64,000 bases of DNA from Atherix ibis (lineage: Eukaryota > Arthropoda > Insecta > Diptera > Athericidae). The stretch is from contig OY282607.1 of NCBI GenBank assembly GCA_958298945.1, positions 81,867,868-81,931,867 on the forward strand, read 5' to 3'. The position numbers were made by a program, and so were the translations under genes. Under the pieces are notes generated by a model, which was not told the DNA's origin, made no database searches, and worked only from the letters and a program-made list of their open reading frames with translations. This document shows positions 1-11,200 of the stretch, piece by piece (position 1 is the first letter of the stretch; each line of letters opens with the position of its first letter).

Positions 1-140
1 AATAAATCGATTGTGCTATAGGCTGTGTGGCACGTAGCACCGTTTTGTTTAAACCACATATTTTTTAAATCAAAATCTTCTAATTCATATCACAAAAAGT
101 TCGTTATCATCGATCTGTACCACTAACCCTAAACAATTAC
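1..140 (-). pseudogene. Tc1/mariner-IS630 transposase fragment, copy 1
   Basis: Reading the minus strand from about 140 down to 1 gives WYRSMITNF, then ELEDFDLKNMWFKQNGATCHT and STIDL, with in-frame stops. These match the middle of the arthropod DDE transposase type whose usual motif is MWFQQDGATCHTA, a block around the second catalytic aspartate. Here that Asp codon reads AAC (Asn). The fragment runs off the window edge, so more of it may lie outside. It cannot encode a working transposase. Related fragments lie near 5.1, 7.7, 17.6 and 28.7 kb on the same strand. The family name is inferred from remembered motifs, not from a search. Confidence 0.7.
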
Positions 141-639
141 GGCAACTCCTTCCTAAATTTGAAAAAAGGACCGATGATGCCACAGTATCAAACGGTCATT
201 TTTTCGAAATGTAAAGGTTTTTTGTGAATATTATGGAAATTGTAATGACAATTGCTTTTCATCTGATAAGATGATTTTCTTGGGAATTATACAATATTTA
301 TAAAAATAATAATAACGTCTATTTTGATAAAAAATTTAGAATAAATTTCAAGCATTGAATCTTTTCATGAACAAAATGCAAATCTTACTAAATATAATGG
401 ACAGTGACAGAAGATTTTGAAATTTCAAATACGGCGACACAGTCCATTTGAAAACATACCACCCCTCTGGAAATAACCTATACTTGGATGCACCACCATA
501 ACAACGACAATTTCCATCAGTGAGTTCAAGTCGGAGAATAGGTGTTTCCTTTAGTTCCACAGCTCTCTATTCTTCTGACCACAGTTCGTGCGACTTTTCT
601 TCCTCTAGAATCCCTGAAAAAGGAGTGTTCCCCAAAAAA
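141..639. other. No gene recognised
   Basis: AT-rich sequence between two transposon fragments. A minus-strand open frame at 348-560 (70 codons) has no motif I recognise and no splice context, so I treat it as chance. Confidence 0.5.
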
Positions 640-780
640 AAACCTGAAATAAGAATGTAAATGCGGAACTGGAGAATATTCCAGTTGAAGCCTCCCAGCA
701 CCGCTACGAAGAGTGGAAACAATACCGCCGGTATAGATTTATCCAAGAAAACTTCTCTAAAGGTGAGAAGCATTTGATGC
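640..780 (+). pseudogene. mariner transposase 3' fragment
   Basis: The plus strand at about 650-770 reads NAELENIPVEASQHRYEEWK followed by QYRRYRF. This resembles the C-terminal tail of mariner transposases, which ends in a W-K-x-R-x-x-x-C-I motif and a final G-x-Y-F-E. Only the tail survives and no terminal repeat is visible beside it. A similar tail sits at 61070-61190. The intact mariner that starts at 786 is a separate insertion of a different type. Confidence 0.5.
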
Positions 781-785
781 ATATA

Positions 786-1881
786 CGAGGTCTGTTCAAA
801 AAGTATCCCGAATTTTGAATTTCCGCGGGTTACATATATTCGATTTTCGATTTTTTGTAGCGTTATGTTGGTACTCTTATCTTTCACTTATGCCGACTAG
901 TTGACTGTGGCATATGGTGAAGCTACCTTGGACCAAAGAAACGTTTATCGGTGGTACAAAATGTTCTCAGATGGCCGAGAAGATGTGAACGACGAAAAGC
1001 GTGCCGGACGCCCGAGCACGTTAACAACAGACGAAAACATTGATGAAGTGAAGAAAATAGTATTGGCTCGTGTCAATCGATTTTTACCAATGATTTGGCG
1101 TAAGACGGGTCGCCGCGAAATTTGTACCAAAATTGCTCAATTTCGACCAAAAACAGCATCGCATTAACATTGCTAAGGATCTGTTGGACTCTGTCCGCGA
1201 CGACCCAAAATTGCTCCAGCGAATCATAACTAGTGACGAATCATGGCTATATGGTTATGACGTGGAAACCAAAGCTCAATCATCCCAATGGAAGCTGCCA
1301 CACGAGCCAAGACCGAAAAAAGCGCACCAAGTTCGTTCGAATGTGAATGTTTTGCTTACAGTTTTCTTCGATTGCAGGGGCGTGGTGCATCATGAGTTCT
1401 TGCCACAGGGTTGAACGAGCAATAAGGAATATTACCTGCAAGTTATGCGAAAGTTGCATGAAGCAATCCGCCAGAAACGCCCAGATTTGTGGAAGAACAA
1501 AAATTGTCTTTTGCACCATGATAACGCCTCTGCTCACGAATCGATGCTTGTGCGCGAATTTTCGCCCAAAAACATCACACTAATAATGCCGCAGCCATCG
1601 TGTTCCCCAGGTCTGGCCCCCCTGTAACTTTTTCTTATTCCCGAAACTGAAGAGCCCCATGAAAGTACGACGCTACGCTATGATTGAGGAGATAAAGACG
1701 GCATCGAAGGAGGAGCTGAACAAGATCACAAAAAATGATTTTTTGAAGTGCTTCGAGGATTGGAAAAAACGTTGGCACAAGTGTATAATATCTGGTGGGG
1801 ATTACTTTGAAGAGGACAAAATAGATATTCATGAATAAATAAATAATTTTTGAAAAAAACACACTTTTTGAACAGACCTCG
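786..1881 (+). mobile_element. mariner element with CGAGGTCTGTTC termini
   Basis: A 1096-bp element bounded by inverted repeats that start CGAGGTCTGTTCAAAAAGT (19 bases, perfect on both ends) and flanked by TA at 784-785 and 1882-1883, the mariner target duplication. It holds a broken transposase on the plus strand. A short internally deleted relative (30089-30250) and a rearranged one (45598-46486) share the same termini. The subfamily is not certain from memory. Confidence 0.9.
901..1840 (+). pseudogene. mariner transposase, frameshifted and deleted
   Basis: Transposase of the element at 786-1881, readable in pieces. 901-1167 gives the N-terminal helix-turn-helix part (NVYRWYKMFSDGRED, GRPSTLTTDENID). 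1133-1414 gives the first catalytic block (ITSDESWLYGYDVETKAQSS, then VHHEFLPQG). 1445-1627 gives the second (KNCLLHHDNASAHES). The block with the third catalytic aspartate is lost: after CSPGLAPL the frame hits a stop where this superfamily reads P-C/S-D-F/Y. Part of the DNA-binding region, roughly 100 bp, also seems deleted near 1100, judging from homologues. Not functional. Confidence 0.85.
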
Positions 1882-4229
1882 TACTAAAATAAAATTATTG
1901 CAACAAAAAAAATCTGTCTCATAGTTTGTCTGTATATGAAAATACCAGAATAATTATCTATTTCAAATCAAAAAAAAAAATATTACCATAACTAACGAAT
2001 AAAAAGCTTTTTGTATTGATTGATTTTTTCGAAAATCGATCCTTTATATTGTACATAACATTCTACATTTTTTTTCATAATAATACAATTATTTTTATCA
2101 CTAATTACTCTAATACATATATAAGTTCAATTAGTTTTTATCCAAAATCTATCTTGTATTTAACATTAACTACTATGGGACACCAATTGCGCATTCAAAC
2201 AAGTTCAGGAGTTGCATTCAGTCTCTACAATAGATGGTAATTACTTGAACGCAAGGACATACTGTAATTTTATTTATGTAGCGCGATGGTCTGCAGATAA
2301 GAAATTGAGCATTTTTTTTTTACTTTGTACTAAAATTTTTTTTGGTATTTCTAATGGTATTTTCTCAACTTTTGTAAATTCGTATAAAAGAATGTCACAA
2401 CCAATCTCTTTTTAATAGTCATATTAACAAAAAAAAACATTTAATCAATCAGTTTAAATAAAAATTTCACTAACAATTAATAGATGGCGTTGAATAAATA
2501 TTTTTAACCGAAAATAAATTCTTCAAGTTAATTTGTTGCTATTCAAAATGAGTCTTTCTAGTCTTTTATAATTAATTTTAAGCATTAATAGAAAAACAAT
2601 ATTTTCTAAACATTATCGTATAATAATAATAGGAAAATATTGTTGCTATTGAAATAATATTATTTCTATAAAGAAGAAATTATTTCATTTTAACTATTCA
2701 ATATTTTAAGTATTATAATATAGACAAATACGGAAACAAAATAGTTAATTAAAAGTCTAGACAAAAGTCTGAAATTATTTTGCTAATCATTGTGAACACC
2801 TGATGCTAATATACCTTAAAATTGTGCACATAATTGACTGACTAACCTTGAAAAGATACCTTTAGAGTGATTTTTCAAAGTAACCACGTTCATTTAACAA
2901 TTTCGTTTTAAAATAAAAAAAAACATTCCCTTGATTAGAATTTTTTTTGTATTTCCCTTAATAGCGTTTTTTTTTCTGCTTGTTACGTTTACGTGCCAGC
3001 AAATTGTTACTTTGTCAAAGGATGAACAAGCTTATTCACAAGAAAAAGGAAACTTCCTTTATATTTTATCAATTGGAAAATTTAATTTACAATCAAAACA
3101 ATTGCAATTTAAAATCAAAAAATTATTATTTTATTTTTACAAAATAATTTATATCAACTTTTCATTAATCCTTGATTACTTAACTTTTTTGCTTTTCTAA
3201 CGACTACACATTCGTTGAATTTATAAATTTTTATACATATATATTTGCCATATACTTTATTCTATAATATTTTGGTTCTAGTCCTTTAATAATAATTTTA
3301 ATTATTCAAGTATATTATAAAAGAAAAGTATAAAATGTAAAGCCTATCTTAAACTCATGGTAAAGATTTCCCCACTCATTTTCATTTCAACTTACCATGT
3401 TTTGCTTACACTTCCATGGTAACCATCGAATTTTTGTTTTCCAATCAAAATCGGGGCATTTCAAAAGGTGGCGTAAAATTTTTTTTAAAAAAATTTCCGC
3501 TTATATGGTGCTATTTTTTAAACTACAGTTTAGTTATTTTTTTATTAATACTCGTATTTTTATCAATATCTACTATAATAAATATATTGTAACAAGCAGA
3601 TTTATAGCACAAGCACAATATCGTTAAGCCATAAAATGGAAGTAAATACTCACTTTCTAAGGACAGTTAATGGATTCTAATATCCTTTGAAGTTTTTGGA
3701 ATAGAAAAAAAGTTATCTTACGAGTGGATTATGATGATAGAATAAATGGAAATGAAATTTTTGTTATTTTATTATTACGAACATAAAATGGGGCATCAAC
3801 AGTTTTTCAGTGGATCTTGAATATTAAGGACTGGATGCGATAGGAATTGGAACATTTGGTTGAATTGCAAAGTTTAATTCCATAACTCTAAATAGGTTTT
3901 ATAGTAAAAAATTTTACTATTTATTAGTAATCTGGTAATCTAAATAGTTTATTATTTTTTTAGTCTAGTAAGGTTGTTTTTGGCAAAGAGTGAAACGAAT
4001 GTGAGCTTTTTTATGTTTATTTTTCTACACCTAAATGGGATTGAAATTTGTGAATAAAAGGGTGGTAAATTACAGGAAACAGGAAGCTACTCATATATCA
4101 ATATTTTTCTGGGTGTGGCCGTATTATCTGAATAAGTGGTAATATGATAGTCCTAAACTGTTCGTGCAATGCACGATTTTCTTCTGCAAAGGGTTGGCTA
4201 TCACATCGTTTAATTCTACGAATAGCTCA
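1882..4229. other. AT-rich intergenic DNA
   Basis: About 2.3 kb of AT-rich sequence with homopolymer runs. Open frames at 2016-2240, 2931-3200 and 3397-3627 are low-complexity, Phe/Ile/Leu-rich translations of AT-rich DNA with no recognisable motif. I see no RNA gene or terminal repeats. Confidence 0.5.
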
Positions 4230-5056
4230 CCGGTATATTATACTAAAAGTACGATTGAACGATTGTTTTTTGTGGCAAACTCATAAAGAAGGTGAAATTG
4301 TGCAAACCTATACATGAGTTAATCAACATCGTTCATGTTGCTCATTACGAACTCATCATTTGCTCGTCATTTATTTTGACTTTTGAAAGTATGATATTTA
4401 TTTTATATATGATATATAGATTTTATTATTTATTGTCTATAACTTAAAGCTATTTTGATTTATGCAAAATGAAGATTATCTGATGCAAATTTAAAACAAG
4501 TAGGAACAAATAGCGTAGTTTATGTGACAGATGAATGTATGTTGTTACAAGTATAAAATTATTTATAATAAATATAATAAATAATTTTTATATTGAATTA
4601 AATGTTATAAGAAAATATAGAATATTTACTAAAACAAATAAATACACGTGAAAATTTCATTCATAACACAAAGTAAATAAAATAAGAACAGCAACAACCA
4701 ACTAAAAAATGAACCAATCAAAAATGCATGAACCGGTTCCACAATCGAAAATATATTTCAAAATATTGAGAAAAAAATTGCTCGTGCATCACAGTTAGTT
4801 TTTATTTCAGAGGTTTATTCAAATAATTGTATTATAATAAAACTGTTCGTGCAATGTACGAGTTTTGTATGTGATGAGCAAAATTCGTAAATGCCTGAGC
4901 AGTTATTTCACTATCAGAAGAGTAAAAAAGAGGAAATTTCCCCTTTAAAAATACGCATTGCATGAACGGTATAATCTAAGCTTTAGAATCAGTTAAGATA
5001 TCATGAGTATAAATATTATCAGAAAAAGATTGAATGATTTTGTTCTCCAGCTCGGA
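4230..5056. repeat. Unclassified dispersed repeat, copy 1 (long)
   Basis: This stretch matches 29030-29500 in the same orientation in two blocks. One starts near AGTACGATTGAACGAT (about 4244 here). The other runs from a CATCACAGTTA motif (about 4794) past TTCGTGCAATG(T/C)ACGAG to TTGAATGATTTTG (about 5040). The first 150 and last 260 bases align; the middle ~410 bases are missing from the other copy. The motif TCGTGCAATGCACGA, a near-palindrome, appears in both copies and also at about 4160. No coding capacity or terminal repeats were found. Confidence 0.65.
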
Positions 5057-5105
5057 AAATATTGTTGGTTTAATGGTATAGACCATTAATTTAACGTAGC
5101 CATGT

Positions 5106-5155
5106 GTGATTTAATGCCCTTAGATACAGAAAAAAGTCTAAGGGCATTGAATCAC
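5106..5155. repeat. 19-base inverted duplication
   Basis: GTGATTTAATGCCCTTAGA at 5106-5124 is the reverse complement, with one mismatch, of 5137-5155, with a 12-base spacer. On the minus strand the right arm encodes the CDSMPL block of the dead transposase. The left arm is a flipped copy that replaces the expected continuation after DFFLY. Confidence 0.85.
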
Positions 5156-5360
5156 ATGATCTTAACGGCCAGCTGTCATCAGCATGTTTCCAAATAACGG
5201 GACATGAAAATTTCTTTGCCAATAAATCCCTTGTTTCAGCTGCCATGTGGCCAGTCGCACCATCTTGTTAGCAGCAGATACTGCCCAAGTCTATATCGTC
5301 CAATTGAAGAAAAAAATAATCTGTTATCATCGTTCGATACCTCTCTCACCATTGAAGGTC

Positions 5361-5507
5361 ACAACCCCAACAGTTCTAGGAGCTTTATTTGCATCCAGAA
5401 AAACTAACTGTCTTTTGTGAATTTTGAGGCACCGTTAGCCTCAAAATTCACAAAAGACAGTTAGTTTTTCTGGATGCAAATAAAGCTCCTAGAACTGTTG
5501 GGGTTGT
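5361..5507. repeat. Perfect 70-base inverted duplication (hairpin)
   Basis: Bases 5361-5430 are an exact reverse complement of 5438-5507, separated by the 7-base loop ACCGTTA. The right arm is the natural transposase sequence (minus strand ELYLHPEKLTV...). The left arm is a flipped second copy of it. No mismatch was found on reading both arms base by base. Confidence 0.95.
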
Positions 5508-5610
5508 TTATCATCCCAGATCAGACAATTCGAACTTTACTTGCTTGCGAACTCGTTCAGCCAAAAATGCGCTTCATCACTGAAGAAATTTGATCAAATT
5601 TCACTATCTC

Positions 5611-7462
5611 GACACGTTGTTGAATTGTGTAGTTTGCTATAATTAAATGGTGGATATAACAAAATATAATCGCATAAGAATAATAGCAAAAATCAGAGAA
5701 AGACTGTCAACGATTGAGCTTATCTATTGAAGACCCTTTTATATAGAAGAAAAAAAAACATTCATTTTTAGTAAAAAAATTTCCAAAAATATTATCTATT
5801 TTTTATATACCATAGTTCTGTTATACAAAAATATTTTTTCTATTAAAATTCTGTAAATAAGATAAAATCAATACTATTTCTTTAAAAATAATAAAAGCAA
5901 AAAAATTCTATTTTCTCTAAAATTAAAAGGAAACATTTTTTTTTATTATAGCCCATTCAATTTTTTATAGAAATCTAAATTTTACAAAAAAAAATAAACA
6001 TTTTTCACTATTAATTTAATCTAAACTCATTCATCATAATATATATTCTCATAAGTACACTCTTTGGTTTTAAATTCTTTATTTTTTTAAATATTCATTT
6101 CTGGTTTTCTTCCAACGCTAAAATTCTTAATTTAGCTAAACTAAATCAGGGAAGAGATATCCTTTCTTTTCTTTATTGGCTATCATTTTATTTCTTTCTT
6201 AATATTTCTTTTCTTTTCTTTGGTCACTAATATTTTATTTATTTCTTAGAATTTTGTCCTTCAATTCAGCAATAATGATTCACAAGGTGGTAAATATTTC
6301 CATACTACTATTTTTCGTAATATCTTCTTATGGACCATCGAAAAACTATGTCTTACTTGGCCAAAGCACGAATACTGGATTAATAAAACTTCTGCTACTA
6401 GGTCATAGGATCGTCATGGGCTAAAATTTCTCTACTCATTCTCTTAACTTTAGCATTTTTGTAGTAATATCCGAATTTATACAAGAAACTTGTATAATCT
6501 TTTCTGAACTTTATTATTATCAATATTCGTACTTTCTTCTGACAGAATTTCCCTTATATTTTGATCAAAACTTGTTGCAATATTAAGCTTATGAAAAGAG
6601 AACCAATTACACAGTATTTATCATTTAAATCGATTCGCATTCACGCTGAGACATTTTATTGAGACCAGGACATATAAAATGGCCGCTCAATCGATCACCG
6701 CCCGCAAGTGTTAAATATTTCGTGATTAATTTTGTTTTGTTCATTAAATTAGCATAATAATTCATAGTGATTTAATTTTAGGTAAAACAATACACCGACC
6801 GTTCATGAAATGAGCATTCAATGCAATAATGTGCTCATCATACAATTTTTATTTCGACTACGTACTATGCCATACATAGACTATCAATAACTTATGATGT
6901 GTTTGAATAAATTTTTCTTTAATTAGATCTGTATTGGTATCAAAAATTATTCTTAGATGTCCTCCAAGCCAGTTCATAAATATGATTCAAGTTAGAATAC
7001 TAAACAAAATAAATGACATTTTCTACATTAACAATATTCAATAAAAGTGATAAATATTCACTTATTTATTTGTCTGTGAAAATAAATATATATATAATAT
7101 TGATTATATAAATTTATTCACTCAAAGTATCCTAAAAGTATTGACCATTCACAGTCTACTACAGCTGCAAAGAAATTGGTTGAATATGTTTCATAAAGTT
7201 ATTAGAAGAAAATACTTTAGATGAAAATAATAGAATTAAAAATATTTAACAAAAACCTATTCAGCAAAATATTCAACAAATAATTCAGTTTTTATTTTTA
7301 AAATAAATGATATTATTATTTGTGCATGATTTTGATTTTTCAAATAAAAAAAGATTATCCAATTTGCGTTTTAAAAAATTAAGTTGAATAAGATATATTT
7401 AAAATTTAGCTTTTGATAAAAAATTTTATTTCACCATAACTTTTGTTATGGTACACTAAATA
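5611..7462. other. AT-rich intergenic DNA
   Basis: No gene recognised in about 1.85 kb. The sequence is AT-rich with poly-A and poly-T runs. The stretch near 6270-6430 is a little less AT-rich but gives no convincing product. Confidence 0.5.
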
Positions 7463-7549
7463 TCGGGTTTTTCAATAGCAACTTAACATTTTTGAGTATT
7501 TTCATATTGAAAATACTCAAAAGTGTCAAGTTGCTATTGAAAAATCCGA
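7463..7549. mobile_element. Foldback MITE, TCGGGTTTTTCAATAG type
   Basis: An 87-bp element made of two ~42-base inverted arms around a 3-base loop, with about four mismatches. It begins TCGGGTTTTTCAATAGCAAC and ends with its reverse complement, flanked by TA at 7461-7462 and 7550-7551. A 52-bp relative is at 58468-58519. The TA flanks suggest mobilisation by a Tc1/mariner transposase; which one is unknown. Confidence 0.85.
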
Positions 7550-7744
7550 TATAATACCATACAAAACTTCTTGCAGGAGTCGATTCTTTTGAGAAGATTT
7601 TTGATGGATGATTTTATACTTCGGGCTGTAATTGGGCTCTTCGTAAATTGTGGGCTATAAAATTTGCAGATCCTTTTAAGAAATCGACAAATCACACCAA
7701 ATTACAATATAAAATTATGAATTTTTTACGTAGTAAAACTAAAA

Positions 7745-8080
7745 TTGTCGTATTGTATGGCTTGTGGCGCCATTTTGTAAGAACCATGTGTCTTCAAGAT
7801 CAAGCCTAGGAAAGTTGGTTACCATACTGGTTACAGCAATTGGCGGCAACCATCTCTTCTTCTTTTCAGAAATGAGGGCTAATGACAACGTCAGATCAAA
7901 ATCCACACCAAATAGTCACTTTTGTGGGTTTTTAGAGCCTCATATATGATAATTTAACATATTCGCTGAGCAACAAATAAACCTCATTGTTAAAGAAAAT
8001 TTGCTTATAAAACCATCATCTAAAGCCTGTTGTTCCACTACCCAATCGGCGTATCTGCTGCACAGTCTTACAATTTATTT
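7745..8080 (-). pseudogene. Tc1/mariner-IS630 transposase fragment, copy 3
   Basis: Minus-strand frames give RYADWVVEQQALDDGFISK, then FFNNEVYLLLSEYVK, KVTIWCGF, SDVVISPHF, and LDLEDTWFLQNGATSHT. These follow the order of the DDE transposase family, with a frameshift and stops between blocks. The second catalytic Asp codon reads AAT (Asn). Non-coding similarity to the copy at 17.6 kb continues to about 8225, so the two are copies of one element rather than separate fossils of unrelated families. Confidence 0.75.
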
Positions 8081-8225
8081 GATAATGTAGTTAATCAGTC
8101 TTAAATGACAAATTTTCAACTAACCAAATATATCCTTGAACAAAATATATATCCAACAGCTGTGATATAACAGAGCTATTATTATAAAATGGATAATCTT
8201 TTAATTATTGACTATGGATGAAGAT

Positions 8226-11200
8226 AAAAATATTTTTAATGTTATCATAAAATAAATCTTATTTTAGTTTTACGATTTATACAATTTATTTGATGATAAT
8301 ATAAAAATTTATTATTTTCATTAAAAAATAAAATCATTTAAATAATTTCAAAAAAAAAGTTTTTCACAGTTTTTATTAAGTTTTTTTTTTTTAATAAAAA
8401 AACGTTTACCAGAAAAAATATTTTTGTAATATTTTTATAAGAAAATATTTATGTGTAAAAAAAAATTAATTTTAAAATTAAAAATTCTATTAAGATTTAA
8501 TAATAATTCATTTTTTATTAAATTTTCTTAAATTAAAATGAATTTATATGAAAACCCTTAGAAAAGTCCCCTCAACAATCACAGTTTATATATATATGGC
8601 ATATAACAAATTGTTTTTAGTAACGAAAACATTTGATTTCTCCTCTAAATTGTGGTAATAGGAGTTGAAAACAGCAGACAACAAAAACTATAAAAGATAG
8701 GCAAACGCGCTTCGAAAGAAATAATAGTAAACTTTTTTTTATGAGCTGAATATGTATACCTATATTACGGTATTATTACCTGTATTGGTATGCGAATGGT
8801 TGGATGAATCAAAAGGACATTCTAGGACAGGAGGAGTAGAATTTGGTATGGTGAACTAGAAACAAGACGAAATTTCCAATGTTAATCGAACTGTTGAGTC
8901 CGTGATTCACATAATAAAGTAGATTTCGTGCTGTCGTGCCGTCGCCGTTCTATTCAACCAAATAGCAGCTATATTTACCTCTCACCATATCGGCATTCAC
9001 AAAAATATATAAAAACAAATAAAATAACTTAGTTTATCCTGGAAATTGTTCTATTGAAGAAGTGTACAACTTGACTATTTGTAAAGTCCTTAAATTATAA
9101 GGAAGTACTCTACGCACACCCGCGCGTGCATAAACACGAAGAGACGAATCAACGTGCTGCGCTTGTTTTTTTTATTTATACTCAAATATTCGCGATTTTA
9201 ATACGAATTTGAGAATCATTGCTAGCATATCCAAATACTGCAAACACTTCGTATTTATTATTCGCGAATAAAAAAATAAAAATAAAAAACAAATAATATT
9301 GTACATACAGAAAAATATATATTTTTGCTTTGTAAAAATCGGTGTTGTCCTTGTTGTAAGGTTATTACATCAAACTGGGTAATTGTGTGCACACAGTTGC
9401 TGTTGTTCAGCATAAATTTGTGGAAAAATTCAAGTGAGTTTCCTATTATATATTTTGTTTTATTTTATAAATTTCATTTTGATTTCTTTTATTAAAATTT
9501 ATCTATTCGTTTTTATTCCTGTTTGATTACTACCGTGCATATTTGAAAGTATTTTGTTTCAAGTAAATAAATAAAACAGCAACCAAATTGCGCAAAGTAC
9601 ACACATATATTTATATATAATGTTATGTATCTGTATATTTTTGAACTATCTATATTATATGCAACCGCATAGTTGAACAGTTTTAGCATTAAATAATTCA
9701 ACAAATTTGCATTTTTAATGGAAATAAATAATTTCATTACCTAATAAACGGAGTTTATGTTGATTATAAACAAAGAGTCTTTAAGGAAACAGAGAACCTG
9801 AATTCTAAAATTTAGCTTTTATGTATTTTTTTATTTATTTATATAAATTGTTTTAAAATTATATAATTTACATTCAAAAAAATTACTTTACAAATTTGAT
9901 CTTGTACAAGGAGAAAATGTTTATAGATTAACAATTATTTTAGAGGAAATAAATGGAATTGATTTATTTCTGATGATTTTGTGAAAAAATTTTAATTTAA
10001 ATAACTGCCATATTTTTTTAAAGTCTCTAAAGGCTTTGTAATTAAATATTAATTTTAATTAATTAAATATACGTAGAAAAATTTTATAATTTAATAAAGT
10101 TTTTGTAGATATTTTTACGCTGTTTATATCGTATTTAAATGAAAGTTAAAATACTACAAAATTCAAGATTAGCAAAAATATTTTTTCAATTACAATATTT
10201 TCTATTGTAGAATAAAAAAAAGCTCTTTTTTTAATCATTTGTTATATTCTCAAATTTTTTTCTTTTTTATGAAAGCTTACTGAAAAAACTTAGACAGGCT
10301 TAACCATAAAAAATATTTCCATTTAACTATTTAAAAATAAACACCATTATTGTTGCTAGTTTTTTTTATATTTGAAAAACTATAATGTATTTTATAACCG
10401 AACATTAAGCTAATGACATTGGGTAAGCAATAGTCGATGATTTTTTTATTTAGTATAGAAAAGAGTAAAGGACACCTAATGACTATTTAATCTTAGGTAC
10501 TTTTAACATTTCAAAAATTGCGTGAAAAATTTATTAGTTTTATTAGTGAAAACAATCATTACTATTTAACATAAAAAATCCTTATAACGTAAACAAGGTT
10601 GTGGGTGACTTAAAATTAGTTTTAATTGCAGGATTTTAATTCTGAAAGGATTTATCTATTGTAGTTTAAAAAATTAAACTAAACGCACGTACCATACAAC
10701 ACGCTCTAATATTACTAATTGTATTTAACGCGCGCGACTGAGTTTTTATTTATTTTAGCGCCTAAATATATGCTCGCACAGATAAACGAGCATAGAAGAA
10801 CGCAAACTAGTGGATCCAGTGCGCACCGGACATGGGTTGAGCATGCAAACAGAGCACGCAAGAATGTGCGCTTCGAATATTTAATAACGTACGTGCCACT
10901 TTAACACTTACTTTTAACAAAATAAATTTTCTATGGACGATTTCGCATCGTATTTAGTTAAGCAAATTATTGTAAATGTGCTCTCTTATTATTAAACTAT
11001 AATAATAATCGGAATTAAGGACATGTCTTAAAGTCCATCTAATACAATAAAATAAAATTTAAGCAATAAATGCCCCACATCAATATTAAAATTTACTTAA
11101 CGTTTCAGAAAACTATCGGTGTTTTTCGAAATAAGGGAATGATAACATTTTCGAAATAGTTCCAAAATACTACTTCTCATATTACTGGTACTATTCCTAA

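Larger units (their letters stand above)
5100..5610 (-). pseudogene. Tc1/mariner-IS630 transposase fragment, copy 2, with inverted duplications
   Basis: Minus-strand reading from 5600 gives NFFSDEAHFWLNEFASK, then ELYLHPEKLTVFCEF. After a hairpin it gives VTFNGER, MITDYFFLQLDDIDLG and QDGATGHMA, then CDSMPLDFFLY near 5140. These are the successive blocks of the same DDE transposase as the fragment at 1-140, including all three acidic positions (SDE, QDG, PLD). Several in-frame stops are present. Two inverted duplications (5361-5507 and 5106-5155) interrupt the reading, and about 60 bp expected between TVFCEF and VTFNGER (a GVIGPYFF-like block) is missing. Confidence 0.8.

Noticed and set aside
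345..560. 70-codon minus-strand frame near the window start
   Set aside because: No resemblance to the adjacent transposase blocks or to any family I know.
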